A stretch of DNA of 64,000 nucleotides from Euonymus europaeus (Eukaryota > Streptophyta > Magnoliopsida > Celastrales > Celastraceae). Shown one piece after another: positions 1-12,904 of this stretch; positions within the stretch are counted from its first letter, which is position 1, and each line of letters begins with the position of its first letter. Where the stretch lies: assembly GCA_963580455.1 (NCBI GenBank), contig OY756970.1, positions 2,418,001 to 2,482,000 on the forward strand, in the 5' to 3' direction. The notes beneath the pieces were generated by a model. It saw nothing but the letters and a program-made list of their open reading frames with translations, had not been told where the DNA came from and made no database searches. The translations under genes were made by a program, and so were the position numbers.

Positions 1-59
1 TAGGTGTCATTACTAAGTTTTAATCATGCAATGTATAGTTTCTGATTTTGCTTCTTATC

Positions 60-240
60 AGCATTCAACTCGGATTAAAATCTTTATTTGATTTAAATAG
101 GGGATTTTCGTTTCGATGAGTCTAGGACTGTGTCAGAACTGGAAAAGGAGGGTTGGTGTAATTGATCATAACATTAAAAGAAAATATTTGTATTAGAGGT
201 TTCATTATCTTTCTGAAATGCATAAACTCTACAGTTAATC
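60..240 (+). repeat. diverged copy of MPO1-like intron 1 sequence
   Basis: This stretch resembles parts of intron 1 of the MPO1-like gene downstream (about 3110-3790). Both have 'cattcaact', then a T-rich run, then 'atgagtctag', then 'gttggtgta' and a 'tttctgaa' segment in the same order, with gaps. It suggests that an older duplicate of that gene lies partly left of the window. No exon of the duplicate is visible here. From 250 to about 1370 I see no gene or clear repeat. Confidence 0.4.
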
Positions 241-1375
241 AAACATTCTATCACCTTAGGCTAGCAGACATTTCTAGCACTTATATTCCTTCTCTTCTTT
301 GACAGATCCTTCTTTGTCAGTCCTCTTGATCATGGGGTCTCACCATCACTACTACAAGTATTACTGACTTCAAAATATTCAAAAAACTTAGTGGAGAAAG
401 GCTCTTAGTTGCATGGGTGCTTGGTCCGGCAGTGGTGTCTTTGTGGATGTTTTGGTGAATGAGCTCACAAGCCACAGAGAAGTGGTAGGAAGCCATAGAG
501 ATGAGTTTTTGTCATGATGAAAGATTGAGATCAAAATAGACATCTCTTATATCACATATACTTGCAAGGGTTGCCTTCCACTTGTCTGTGTCTTGAGAGC
601 TCACGCACCAAAAGATCCACAACTAATAACTTTGTCCAACGGTCTAACACCCGCGCAACCAAGTGCTTCTTCCACCAGGGTTTTCAAACTTTTTTGAAGT
701 ACTGGTAGTGATTATGGTTAGACTTCCAACTACTCCCGATGAAGAAGACTAACAAAACACTTATTGAACAAATATTTTCGAGAGATAGATGTGAACTCAG
801 ACAAGTAAAAGGTCTTGAGACTTGAAGCAAAGAAGAATCTGTCAAGGAAAAGAAGAAAAGAAGGAATGTAAAATTGTAAATGACAGGATTGTCTACAGTT
901 AATTTGAAATGTCTCTTCCCCTATCATTTCTATCTGTAAATGGAGTTGTTCAAGCATTCTACAGCTTCTCTTGATATGGTAAAAATGAGTTAAGAGAGGC
1001 TGATTTTTTGTTCAGTGTATACTTTTTTCTTTTCTATTTTCATGAATTTTCATCCCCTTCACTTCTAAGCTGCTGAAACAGGATTGGAAAATTAAAATTT
1101 ACGATGCTTCTGCATGTTTTCACATGGCATCACAATTTTTATAGTATAAACTAAAAAGTCCGTGGCTTCATGTGTTTCCAGGAAAATTTCATTGATCAAA
1201 GAGGATTATATAATTTATATTTTTTCTTGAACAATTCAAACCCAGAAACTTTATAGTCAGCTTTCAATTTTCACACTAGTGTTTTGTTTATAAAATTCAA
1301 GGCAAAGCTTGAACAGCTAACCCAGGAAGTTAAGGTTGGCTCTCATTTACACCCCCAAACTGCTTTTTTTTTGGG

Positions 1376-2075
1376 CTTAATTAGAGTTTTCAGGATTCTA
1401 ATTGGGTGAAAGTTTTAATTTTTAAGCATGTGATGCATGGAGAGTGCAGATTAGCGGGGCCATGGATGGTTTCTCTTGAAGAGTTGCTTTGGCATGAAAG
1501 TTCTAATTTTTTGGCTTGATTAGTGTTTTCAGGATTTTTATTGGGTGAAAGTTCTTTTTTTAATACGTGATGCATGGAGAGTAGTGTGGCAAAACTCTAT
1601 CCAACGTGGATTAAGTCAAGTTTGGACATAAGTTATATGTCCAAAATTTGGGTGTAAACGCAAAGATTTTATCAAGTTTAAAATCGTGTTCAGGTCCAAA
1701 CACGAAATCATATCTTATTTAGTTGTCCGGATCTTAACCGAGATTAAAATATTTTCTGATTTACTTGTCCAAAAATTCAAACTAAATTTGGGTATGAACA
1801 TGTAAAGATCTCGTAAGTATCTATGTTGTCTAAACAAGACCCAAATTTTTGCCACCCTTAATGAAGAGTACATATTAGCGGGGCCATTGATGGTTTCTCT
1901 TGAAGAGTTGCTTTCGCATGAAAGTTTTTAATTTTTTGTTGGCTTGATTAGTTTTTTCGGGATTCTAGTTGGGTGAAAGTTTTAATTTTTTTTAGGCATG
2001 TGATTCATGGAGAATACAGATTATTGGGGACATGGATGGTTTCTCTTAAAGAAATGCTTTGGCATGAAGGTTCAA
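1376..2075 (+). repeat. tandem repeat, about 140-bp unit, split by a MITE
   Basis: Units carrying 'attgggtgaaagtt' recur near 1400, 1539 and 1967. Units carrying 'ggatggtttctctt' recur near 1462 and 2035, with a variant at 1888. The spacing is about 140 bp. The array is interrupted by the small transposon at 1584-1862. There is no coding capacity; short open frames across it are chance. Confidence 0.65.
1584..1862. mobile_element. hAT-like MITE
   Basis: The insertion interrupts a repeat unit whose uninterrupted form is seen at 1434-1500. The ends are inverted: 'gtggcaaaa' on the left and 'ttttgccac' on the right. The flanks 'ggagagta' (1576-1583) and 'gaagagta' (1863-1870) match at 7 of 8 bases, as expected for an aged 8-bp hAT target duplication. 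It is about 279 bp and has no open frame. Confidence 0.6.
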
Positions 2076-2580
2076 AACAAAAGGCAGATTTGTTGCTTGG
2101 TGATGATGGTATCTTCCCATGATTTGGTCCTGCTATTTTTCGATCTTCTTCTTGTTGAAGCACAGTCCACAGAAGCTTAAACCAAATACAATAAATGGAC
2201 AACTTTCAGTTCTACAAAACAATGCTTCATGGGGGCAGGCACGCAAGGAACCAACCTGTAAAGTCTGAACCAGCCTGTATCTGAACCACTCAACAAACTT
2301 TAGTCAAGTATGAAAAAAATACAGGATCAACTGTGGAGAAATAATATATTATTAATTAATTTTGAGAAGAGAGAGAGGGTGACGAATTCTACACGGTTTC
2401 CGCTTTCCAGAATTGTTTGAAGTGCCCGACGAAAATAAGTTATGGAAACTATTCGCCGAAAGAAACATTAGGTTACACCAAATTTCTAAATTCACAAGCT
2501 TTCAACAACACATTTCTTCGTCTTCTTCGATCCGCCTTGGATTTTTCTTTTCAAATTTCTCCAGAACCCCAGGTGGCGAT

Positions 2581-4538
2581 ATGGGTCTTTTTGATCTGGA
2601 GGAGCAGTTTGCCTTTTACGGAGCATACCACAAAAACCCAGTTAACATATTGATACACACCTTGTTTGTGTGGCCCATATTTTTCACTGCTCTTGTTCTT
2701 TTCTACTTCACGCCTCCTCTATATGATCTATCGCATGCTGGGTTCGTCCCATCAGTGTTTCTTGATCAAGGATATGTATTGAATTTCGGTTTCTTGTTTG
2801 CTCTGTTCTACGGATTGTTCTATATCTGTTTGGATAAGAAAGCTGGGTCCCTGGCTGCTTTGCTTTGTCTTGCTTGTTGGGTTGGTGCAAGCTCTGTTGC
2901 GATGAGGCTTGGGTTTTCACTCGCTTGGAAGGTATGTTTGCCTTTGTGTTAATTTTACTGGTTGGATTGTTTGATTGGGATGCTGCCTCAAAAATCCTAG
3001 GAATTAAGGCTTCTGAGTTCTTTTTCATTCTGTTTTGGCAAGTCTTTGGTGTATTATAGGCTTGTTCTAAATTTAGCTTTCTGAAATGGCTCTATCCTCA
3101 CTTGTTTTTGCATTCAACTTGGATGAATTCGATCGTTTTAATCTTTTCTTAATGTAAATTGAGGATTTTAGTTACCATGAGTCTAGAGTTATACTTTAAA
3201 GCTATTATTGCAGCAATACAGTTTGCCTGATTTGTCCTGACTGAGCCATGGTTGAGTTTATTTCTACCCTACAATTTTTTTGAGAGTGGGAATTTATTTA
3301 TTGTTGGGATGACCTGTTCCTGGATTGAAATTTGAATGTTGGTCTTTTGATTTAGGTTATCATGTGCATCTACTGTGGTAGGAACAAATTTGTCATCCAA
3401 ATCATTTATCTGGTTGATACATGAACTATAAGCCATCATAGCTGACAACCATTTCCTTGTGAAATCATATACTAGTGGAGTAAATGTTTCCAACCACCTC
3501 CCAACACCACAACAAATAGTTCCTGTGTTGTGGAATTTGAGTGGCTTGAAGACTTAAAAAACACATAGTTACAGGAACTGCCTTCTTGTTTTGATTTCCT
3601 TCGTCTAATTAATTGTCATGAAAAAAAAACTATTTGTGTTAGCGGTTTCTGCTAAGTCTGTCAGATGAGTTGGTGTAGTTGATAGCTAATGAAATAAAAT
3701 GTCCAAGTCGAGTTTTACAACCTACGGTTATTTGAATTAGATTTCACTCTTTCTGAATTGCCTAAATTCTTGCGATGATTAAAAATTGCATAAAACCATG
3801 CTTTCCGCTGAGTTTTGATTTAGTCGAGAAATTCGCATAACAAGCAGGGGACTAACGTAGAAGTCTAGTTGGTGTAGGTGAGATTCTATTGAAGTTGTTG
3901 ATATATCATGGTAGTAATAAACTAAATGAGATGGTGCCATGGTGGGGATGAAGAAGTTATAAATACAACCCTCTGTTATAGAATTTTATGGATCATTTTC
4001 CGGTTCTATGAAGGAGACTGAGTTGTTAGTTGTTACTCTTTCATACCCAAATCCAAACACTAACGACATTTGACATCATCACATATTCAGGTTGTGTTGG
4101 CGTCACAGTTGTTCTGTTGGATAGGACAGTTTCTAGGCCATGGAGTGTTCGAGGTATAATTTTGAAATCGTCACCCTTTTAGTATTATCATATCCCTCTG
4201 GGAAATGTTGTTCTTAGTAGCAGTATCTGATACATCTCATTGAAAAAATTCTTCTGAAGAAACGGGCTCCTGCTCTCTTGGATAACCTTGTTCAAGCCTT
4301 TCTGATGGCACCATTCTTTGTATTGCTGGAGGTGATTTTCTTTCCTCGTTTAAATATCTGAGTAATTTTTTCGATTTGAAGAATCACGTGGATTTGTGGT
4401 TGACTGGTTGATGTCTTACAGGCTCTGCAATTCTGCTGCAACTATGAACCGTATCCGGGATTTCATGGGAGCGTAAAAGCAAAAATTGAAGCTCAACTCA
4501 AGGAATTTGAGAGCAGAAAGCAGAAGAAAATTTCTTAG
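2581..4538 (+). CDS. MPO1-like (DUF962) ER membrane dioxygenase family protein
   Basis: The family includes yeast Mpo1, an iron-dependent dioxygenase that alpha-oxidises 2-hydroxy fatty acids in the ER. There are four exons with GT..AG borders that keep the frame: 2581-2931, 4091-4153, 4260-4331 and 4422-4538. Together they encode 200 residues, the usual family length. The start is the family-typical MGLFDLEEQFAFYGAYH. An in-frame ATG at 2413 would add a low-complexity leader and is judged to be 5' UTR. Conserved histidines (H17, H26 and H134 in GQFLGHGVFE) could bind metal. Three or four hydrophobic segments lie at about 24-42, 60-78, 85-105 and 115-130. The C-terminus is lysine-rich. An AT-rich stretch with a TATA-like core lies near 2341-2362. 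The family assignment is firm; the enzyme activity in this plant is inferred. Confidence 0.88.
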
Positions 4539-4644
4539 CTGTAATGGAGAAGTTTGGATATATTGCTCATTAAGTAACTCTTTATACAAATGAAAAGAAA
4601 ATTACCAAAGCCATGTATTATAAATTGACATATATGGGTCTACT

Positions 4645-5270
4645 AGGTTATAAAGTTTGACTTATTATATTAGCATTCCACTTCTTTTCTTGGGCGATAT
4701 GAGATTTAGAGCACTGAGTCCTCTTCTCACTCGGTAGCTTACCTATCCACTCGAGTTGGATGCTACAATCTCCCTCCAAGGGCTCACCTTCAACCCTAGG
4801 GCCTAACCTCAGTCTGCCTCTCTTTAGGTTATAAAGTTTGACTTATTATATTAGCATTTCACTTCTTTTCTTGGGCGATGTGAGATTTAGAGCACCGAGT
4901 CCTCTCGTCACTCGATAGCTTACCTATCCACTCGAGTTGGATGCTACAATCTCCCTCCAAGGGCTCACATTCAACCCTAGGACCTAACCTCAGTCCGCCT
5001 CTCTTTGGGCCAAGTAGATATTGTTTGTTTCGAGCCAGTTTATACCTGAACCTCTTTGGTCTAAAGAACGCATTATTAGGTTATAAAGTTTGATCTATTT
5101 AATTATGCATTACACTCTCTTTTGAGTGATGTGATTTAAAGCGCTCTCTTTTGAGTGATGTGATTTAGAGTACCAAGCACTCTCGCTACTCGTTAGCTCA
5201 ACAGCACCATCAAACTTGACACTATAGAGACTTGTGGCCTTGCCCACTCGAACTGGGTGCTACGTTTCTT
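4645..5270 (+). repeat. tandem repeat of 181 bp, two full copies and a decayed third
   Basis: The sequence 'aggttataaagtttga' starts at 4645, 4826 and 5078. Copies one and two are nearly identical over 181 bp and include 'actcgagttggatgctaca'. The third copy is shorter and has its own internal duplication of 'ctcttttgagtgatgtgat'. It lies in the space downstream of both convergent genes. Nothing else is seen from 5270 to 5600. Confidence 0.75.
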
Positions 5271-5603
5271 GTGTTGGTGCTATGAGTCAATAGTCATGAC
5301 AATACATATACGGATATATCTAGGCAATTACATGACCTGTTGTCTCATTTGCCAAGTCAGGAACTGAAAAGCAGGCCTTACATGATGTGTTATCCCAGTT
5401 ACTCCAGCCAAAGTGTTTTTGTTAACAAAATTCAATCAAACAACAAATTAATGAACTCATCACTATAGTTTTGAAACATAAATTACATAACTTACAATTA
5501 AAATATATTTTTTTGAGAAGCAATTATAATATTTAATCAGACAATCAATGGCAGGAATACCCCTATATATCATAATGACATGCTCAAATGCTGAAACTAT
5601 ACT

Positions 5604-8176
5604 TCAGGAATCATCAGGAACAGCTTTGCAAGTAGGGTTGCAAGGGTATGGACAGTCAATCTTGTCAAAGAAACCTCTGTCGTAGTACCAGTCTCCGAAG
5701 GCCTTTCCAATTGTCTGCAGCATTTTCAGTTCATGCAAATCAAAAACTAGGACTTCCTAAACGGAAAATTAACGCGGAGAATTCATTCAAAGTATGCAAT
5801 GGAAGATAAGAGCCGGTTTCAATCTCACCATATTGCCAAGCATTGGCGAGTCAGACGCTAACCATGTTTCCTGCCTTCCGGCGTGACAGTGGGCGTAGCA
5901 TGACAGTATAAACATTCCTTTCGATGGAGAATTTCCGAGTGCAGATAATGCATTTAGGAACTGGTTCCGGAAATCTGAAACAAATCACAAGATTACAATC
6001 TAGCTTCTGAAATGCAGTATATCAAGAAATATATCAACATCAAGCATTGGACTAAGATAGGCTTTAGGCTTTGGGAATTTTCGGACGGTCACCTTGCACG
6101 GTTTGGAGTTGAGGAGCAGAACACTTCTTAAGATCAAGCTTGCAATCACTCCAATTCTTACCACGATCAGCAGAACTTGGTGCCAAAATGTTCTTCAGCT
6201 GAACATGTACATCATTACTTTCTGTCAAACACAAACCAGTTGAATACAAGCTAGCTAGCTACCAGAAGCAGATTATACTAACCTGCCAGGAATCATAGGC
6301 AGCATTTAGAATAAACAGTGGTGTCCGCATTGTTTGCGCGACATATTGAGGGAAGAAACACTGCAATTTCACATAGACGACATCGGTAAGGGCTAGAAAA
6401 AAGTAGCAGAGAAAATAACACAATTAGTTCTACTTACCAACTCTGCTGGTGTCATTTTTGCAGTGCAAGATGCAGGCAAATTCTTAGTCGATCCCTATAC
6501 AAAATTTTAACTTGAAAGAATCAGCACTCAACGATTGATGACTTTCTGTAAACAAGCAAGTAAATTTAATAAAGGATGTTTAGTATCAGAGACGACAGGA
6601 AGAGTACATGAGTTGCAGCTACTTGACTAAAGAAGTTTTGAATGGTTTGCCCCCCGGAAATATCTTTCCTGGAAACAAAGAAACAATCATATAGTCAGAA
6701 ACCATGAAAATTTTATAGTTGGATATGATCAGGTTGTCCTAATGAACAATAAGCTTACACATTGAGGAAGAAACCAGCATCTGAAATGCATTTGACTTTA
6801 GCAGTTGCAGGCACTAGATCTCGGAAGTTGTCGCAATGCAAAATGGCACTCAATCCACCGGCAGAACAACCCGAAAGAATAGCCTGTCATTGAGGACTTG
6901 CTAAGTCTTCATACAACAACAATGGTGAAGCAATATATATATATATATATGTATGTCTTACCATTTGTGCATTATTCATTCCTTTTGCTAGTAAATCATC
7001 GATAATAGCACGCCATACTCTTGCTCCTCTCAAGTAAAGACCGGTAGACTAATCGAATTGAATTCAAGTAATTATCAAGTCAAAATCATATATCAAACAA
7101 ACACATGTAAGAAGAAATTTGTATTGAAAAAAAAAGCATCCAAATCACTTACTGGATCGACAGCCTCGATATCGCCAGTAAATGAGGAACCATCACAGTA
7201 CCTAATTTTAATTCTGTTCCAGTTGTAAAAGTCTACAGATCCAAGTAAAACTCAGTCAGTTCCATCACTTACCACTCTCAACAAGTCATAGGAAAAAAGA
7301 ATTTTCCAGTCATACCCGGATTAGAACTTTGCTTCCCACTGAGTATCCCAGAGAAACCCATATCTTTTTTCATCTTCTGGGACGAGCCTCGCTCTGTGTT
7401 CCTGCGAGAAAGGCATGTCGCGGTATCTTTGCACCATGCTCCTCCCTGAAATCCCAAACCAGAAAATCACACACACATTCATGTTGTATCAGCTAAAAAC
7501 CATCCTATGCAAATAACAAGACCATGCTTACGGGCTACAGAAGACTATACCTATGACCCAAGAAAAATTGCAAGCTTGCAGCAGCTCATAAGTCAACCAC
7601 GTGAGCCAAATTACTATAAATATTCACTCACCTACATCTTAGTAAGACTAATGTATTCTCCCTCCCCCTTTCTCTAAAAAAGTCGCACTTCTCTCACTAT
7701 ATATTTCTATATTGTCAGACTGACGTGACCCTCGACACCACACCTTATGAGCTTTGGAGCCCACTAGTGTGATTTTTTTAGGCTGTCTAAAGCTCCCGTA
7801 TGACAAATCTTTGATTGTAGATCTTTGAATCTACATATGTATGTATGTATATATATCTATAACAGACAAGGTCGCTGTGCAGAGACTAACCTCAATGTGA
7901 ACCAACCAATTGTTGATCCCAGCTCCAAAACCCTTATCAAAGTGGTATGCTGGGGGGCTCCCATCCAAGCAAACTACAAATTGAAGAAAAAGATATGAAC
8001 ATTTAGATTTTATAAACGAAACCCAGATCAGAAAACTATGAAGAAGCCCGAAATCTGAACTGACCAGCTCCTTTAGCTACTGCAGTTTGAACTAATGTGA
8101 TTGGTATACTTTGTGCTTTCAGCAGTAACACCAGAAAGCAAACCAGAAGAGTGGATATTAATCTCGAACCTTTCAT
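5604..8176 (-). CDS. pectin acetylesterase (PAE/Notum family, CE13)
   Basis: The enzyme removes acetyl groups from pectin in the cell wall. Twelve exons on the minus strand join in frame: 8176-8065, 7973-7891, 7445-7316, 7232-7153, 7048-6962, 6883-6759, 6668-6608, 6494-6438, 6360-6283, 6198-6093, 5974-5829 and 5714-5604. The product is 391 residues, the normal family length. It starts [19 protein letters not shown], a signal peptide. The conserved N-terminal [10 protein letters not shown] and GGAWC motifs are present. The likely catalytic triad is S171 in SGCSAGG, D268 in LNAAYDSWQ and H335 in [10 protein letters not shown]. Cysteines for disulphides are present throughout, and the C-terminus is CPYPCNPTC. 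All splice phases fit, there are no stops, and the gene looks functional. A TATA box lies just upstream. Family call is very secure; exact substrate within pectin is not shown. Confidence 0.95.
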
Positions 8177-8225
8177 TTCTGCTCACTACAGCAATTACAC
8201 ATTCAATACTACCAGCTACTAGATC

Positions 8226-8232
8226 TTTTATA
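8226..8232 (-). promoter_or_regulatory. TATA box of the pectin acetylesterase gene
   Basis: On the minus strand this reads TATAAAA within CTATAAAAGATC, about 50 bases upstream of the ATG at 8176. That spacing leaves a short 5' leader of about 20-25 bases. Confidence 0.55.
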
Positions 8233-8550
8233 GATAGAGAAGGTCTAACAAGTAAAAGACTAATTAAAAAATAGAGGCTTTTAATGGCACATGAGTGAGA
8301 AGCAACTACGTACATTGATACGCGTATACATACATAGTTACATACACATGTCATAATGATTAGACTGACATCTTGACAATTCAACAAAGTACGTGAACTG
8401 TAATCACACGGTAATGGACTGGCGTAAGTGGACTTATTACAACCACATGCATGTCGTCGTTTAACTGGATATGGTTAATTTGGATCTCATTATATTAAGA
8501 AAATCCCATGAACAACATTTAGATACACTTTCAGAACATTGTGATGTATG

Positions 8551-9111
8551 CAAGGGGGGAGCCAGGATTTTTTTCTACCCTGGGCTATCAAGTAGCAACA
8601 ATACATATCAGGGATGGAGGTAGGAGCTTATAGTTGGGAGCCGATAGGTTGATGGGGGTTCGGGGGCATGCCCCCGTTTTTTTTTGGGTGTTATTTATCA
8701 AAATTGAATTGAGAAGTAATCAACAATGTACTTACACGTGGGAATGAAAAGTTGAACATAACAAAACTCACATAAGAATAAAAAAAATTGTTAAAGAACA
8801 AAATTTACAAATATATTACAAACACTATCAAGCGGTTTTCACTGCTTCACTATGCTAGGTTATTGAAGTATAATCTATCATTGTCAATCAAATTATAATA
8901 CTAAAATTTATTCGTCTCAACTAATCAGCAACACAACTCAGTGATGAGTTGAAGTCTGTACTGGACTATTGAGCTTAAATTTCCAAATCAATAAATATGT
9001 TAGTAGAGACATATGTTTATTAGGGTATATATAAATATATATATTAAAAAAAATTTAAAAAGTTACCCCGGGCTAGAGCCCACCCTAGCCCAAGGGTGGC
9101 TCCGCCCCTGG
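8551..9111. mobile_element. hAT-like non-autonomous transposon
   Basis: The 561-bp element has short inverted ends: 'caaggggggagcca' on the left and the complement of 'tggctccgcccctgg' on the right. Flanks 'gatgtatg' (8543-8550) and 'catgtatg' (9112-9119) agree at 7 of 8 bases. The paralogous site at about 10640-10680 is empty, which supports an insertion after the tandem duplication. It has no coding frame. The 'ggggcggagcc' terminus is common in plant hAT-type MITEs. Confidence 0.75.
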
Positions 9112-11560
9112 CATGTATGTATACATTCCTTCCCTTCGTTAACAAAGTTTAACGGTATATGCACAGTAATCTATGACTTTTCAGTACTACTCATTAAATG
9201 GCATGGGCAGGCTGTCCATTTTAATACCAGCTGCACGTACAACTCACACATGTAACAATACAACACACAGGCACTTACATTTGTACATAATAAACGTAAA
9301 AGTTGAGAGTGTTCGAGAGTATATCTAACAGAGTATAATTCTGTACCAAACATAATAGGATGCATCTATCTTAGCAGTCAAATTTGATATTCGATGTACC
9401 ATTAGGCCTATATAATAATTCGCAAATCACTTAGAATGAGCAAATAAATGAAAATTTATGTGTGAGTACATGCTTCTTTTGAATAATTAAGAGAATATTG
9501 AATTATCTTTTTGGTAACTGGAAAGGCCTCGGCCGACATGTTACTTTGTTACAGCGGACTCTATTTTAAACTCAGGCCAAAACGTACGTACTCACTCACT
9601 CAAACTCCCTGGCAGGTTAGGAGCCGAGCCGGCGGATTTATCTCGTGATATACTACCATTCCCACCGGCAGGCACCGACAGACATGCATATCCAAGTTGG
9701 TGATGGCACCGACGTCCAAGTTCAACCCAGCGCAACTCATGCGGATTGATTGAGTCAACTCCATTATCATGTACATTATCTTACCATCTCCTCTCCTTTT
9801 CTTCTCACTAGCTTTATTTATATTTTTCAATATTCTCTTTCCATTTGGCATTATTTCAATACATGCATTCAAACACTAAAAAACAACTGTTGCCGCGTTT
9901 GACACATCTACTTATAATTGAGCCCTGCTGCATCTGTATATGTCTATAAATTAGCCATGCAAAAGAATATTTCCATAATTCCATTATCTCTGTCTTTCGT
10001 AGAAGGCTCACATCAAGTTAACTTGCATAAATATATAAATATATGCGTGTGGTTTGGAAAGAGTCATTCTCGAGTGGGGACGTACTTATTTAGGTTCAAG
10101 TAATTAGTACTTTTAATTTTAAGTAATTAGATCTGACATGAGATTAAACCTTAAACTCAATCTTAAAAGTTAAACTCTAAATCCTAAAAACTAAAACTAA
10201 AGCTCAAACTGTAAACCCTATTTTTTCCTAACCCTATCTCATAATCTTAGACCAACTTTGTCAAAAAGGGTGTATTGATAACATGGAGAGAGATTAATTG
10301 AAAACAAATGGGGAGGTATATATGACTCGATCCACTTATAGATGTATTATTTGTTTTAATATATATGATCCTCAACAATTAAGAGGAGTTTGACTAAATT
10401 TATATATAAATCACACGCAATTGACTACGTACATACATGCGTGTATACATACATAGTTACATACACGTCGTCATGGTTAGACTGCATCTTGACAATTCAA
10501 AGTACGTGAACTGTAATCACACGGTAATGAGCTGGCTTAAGTGGCCTTAATTACAATCACATGCATGTTGTTGTCGTTTAACTGGATATGGTTTGGATCT
10601 CATTATTAAGAAAAACACTATGAACAACGGATAGATACACTTTCAGAACATTGTAATATTTTATTATATGTATACATTCCTTTCCTTCGTTAACTAAGTT
10701 TAACGGTATATGCACATTAATCTACCTATTACTCTTCACTACTACTCATTAATTGTTATGGCATTGGCAGGCTGTCCTTTCACTCGTGTAGATTAGCCAA
10801 TTCCACTATTTTCGTGAGATTGGCTAATCTTTGTAAGTAGGGAATGGAGGTGATATGAGTTTGAGATTTCATTCACCTAACTTAACCAAACAAGAGAATA
10901 AATGATTTCCACATTTATCTCGTCTCATTCCCTCTTTTAAATGTCAACCAAATGACTCGTAAAAGGGCTTAAACTTTTTACATCGAGACATTATGCATCT
11001 AACTTACCGGAGATCCAATGCACCGTTGGGCCCATATATATAATAATAGTTCACACAACACGCAAGTACGAGCAAACAAATAAAATTCACGTGTGAGTAC
11101 ATACATGTCTATGGTCGAACAAGAGAGTATATATTTAAATAGTGATGTTGATTTTAGGAGAAGAAAAAAATAGTAAGTGACATAACAAAAGGAATTTTTG
11201 AGGTTATAATTTGTTTGTCCACTCATACTTGGATTGAGTGCAGGACAGAGAGTGTCCTGGCATTGATCATATTAAGGTAATTCATTACATTCAAAACATG
11301 ACCCAAACCCAAACTCACAACTACTGCAGTGTCGCAGTGGTCATGAAATAGGGAAGAGGCATGGCCTCTAACATTGCAAGCTGCGTTCAAGTTCCCCATC
11401 CAACGTTTGCACCAAAGTTGCTTCAATCTCTCTTCTTTGCAAAGCATGAAAGCAATGCCAGTTTTGCAAGCAAACCAATAAACATTCCCTGCATTTTCTA
11501 TTTACAACCATTGCCTTAGAAGGCTCACATCAGGTTAACTTGTATAAATATATAAATATA

Positions 11561-11589
11561 TGCGTGTGGTGTGGTGTGGTGTGGTGTGG
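11561..11589 (+). repeat. GTGTG microsatellite
   Basis: A short run of the 5-base unit 'gtgtg' (about five copies). The matching place in the other duplicate (about 10046) has a single unit. From 11800 to 12700 the sequence is AT-rich without recognisable genes. Confidence 0.8.
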
Positions 11590-12904
11590 AAATAGTCATT
11601 CTCGAGTGGGGACGTACTTATTTAAGTTCGAGTAAGTACTTTTAATTTTAAGCCATTAGATCTTACATGAGATTAAACCTTAAACTCAATCTTAAAAGTT
11701 AAATTCGTAATCCTAAAAACTAAAACTAAGGCTTAAACTATAAACTCTATTTTTTCCTAATCCTATCTCCAGATAATCATAGACCAACTTTCACCTGAGT
11801 CATTAAGGGTTCACTTTTTTCCTTTTCCCTTTCTATAAATCTAATATATTTGTTTTACTGAGAATTCTTTTATCTATATGTGGATGGAAAAAACCACACC
11901 GATAAGGTGGACCTAAGGTTGAGCGTGAGAGGTACGGTTAGACTACTGGATATGTGTAATAAAAATAATCAACACACACAAAAGATCAACAATGCCTACG
12001 CCCACGGGAGAAGTAAGTTTCTTTCTTTTTGATACAAATGATTATATTTATAGTAAAATGAAATAACAGATCACTTGTTTCCTTTCTTGTATCATGCAAT
12101 GATTCCTTGATTAGAAATTTGAATAAGGGATCTGATAATCTTGGATTGTGCCAGTTTAAATTGATATGCTATCGTGAACATAAGTAACTACGTCTCCTTT
12201 GATTCGATCGCATGCAACGTATATATATTAATATAATATTGTTTGCATACATGTTTGAAACTTTGAATATCAGATTCAACAATTTTTTTTAATAAAAATG
12301 TTATAGAACCCAACTTTTATTAGCATAATTAAACTCAAGTCTATATGGTACCCCAGGTAAGTGAGCCATGTTAGACTTTTTTCAAAAATCAGTTAATAAT
12401 ATTAATTATTCATTTATTTCTCTATATTCATTTACTGCACATTTTTATTTATTTTTTCATAAACAAAACTATAAATTTTCTCTTAAAAAAACATGTTAGA
12501 TTTCGAAAAAAATTACATATTCGAACTCTACGAGTAAAAATCTTTCTAAAAAGGCTAATTGTTGATAATTTTTATTGCGTTTTTTCAATTTCATTATTTT
12601 AAAAAACAATGTAATTCATATACATGATGTGTAGACTGTCTATTCGAGCTGAAATTTTATTACACTATGATAATATAATATATATTCGTTGTTTTTTTTT
12701 TGCATTTTTATTGAAATTACGTTAGGTATTCGAATCCGTTAGAGTTTAGTAGTTTGGACCCTAGGGTTATCACTTGGGATATTGATTTTAGTAGTGAATC
12801 CGTTGGGATTAAGCAAATTCGAGCATTTTGGGTTACAATATGAAAATCCGATACATGTGCCTGTTTGAGTTTAGCGAATCTGTTCTCCTTAGGATTATAG
12901 CGCA

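Larger units (their letters stand above)
8320..11800 (+). repeat. old tandem duplication of about 2 kb (copies 8320-10260 and 10430-11800)
   Basis: Several blocks recur in the same order. These are 'acatacatagttacataca' (8326 and 10448), 'ttaacggtatatgcaca' (9150 and 10702), a 'gtgtgagtacat' block (9460 and 11091), and 'agaaggctcacatca' to 'cgagtggggacgtactta' (10001 and 11518). Each copy ends in a degenerate telomere-like run of 'taaacyctaa' words. Copy one carries the MITE at 8551-9111, which copy two lacks. No gene is visible in either copy. Confidence 0.75.

Noticed and set aside
2413..2580. In-frame upstream extension of the MPO1-like protein
   Set aside because: Low-complexity serine-rich leader absent from the family; the conserved start is at 2581.
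10135..10250. Interstitial telomere array
   Set aside because: Only loose 'taaaccctaa'-like words, not exact tandem units; the same degenerate run recurs in the duplicate at 11660.
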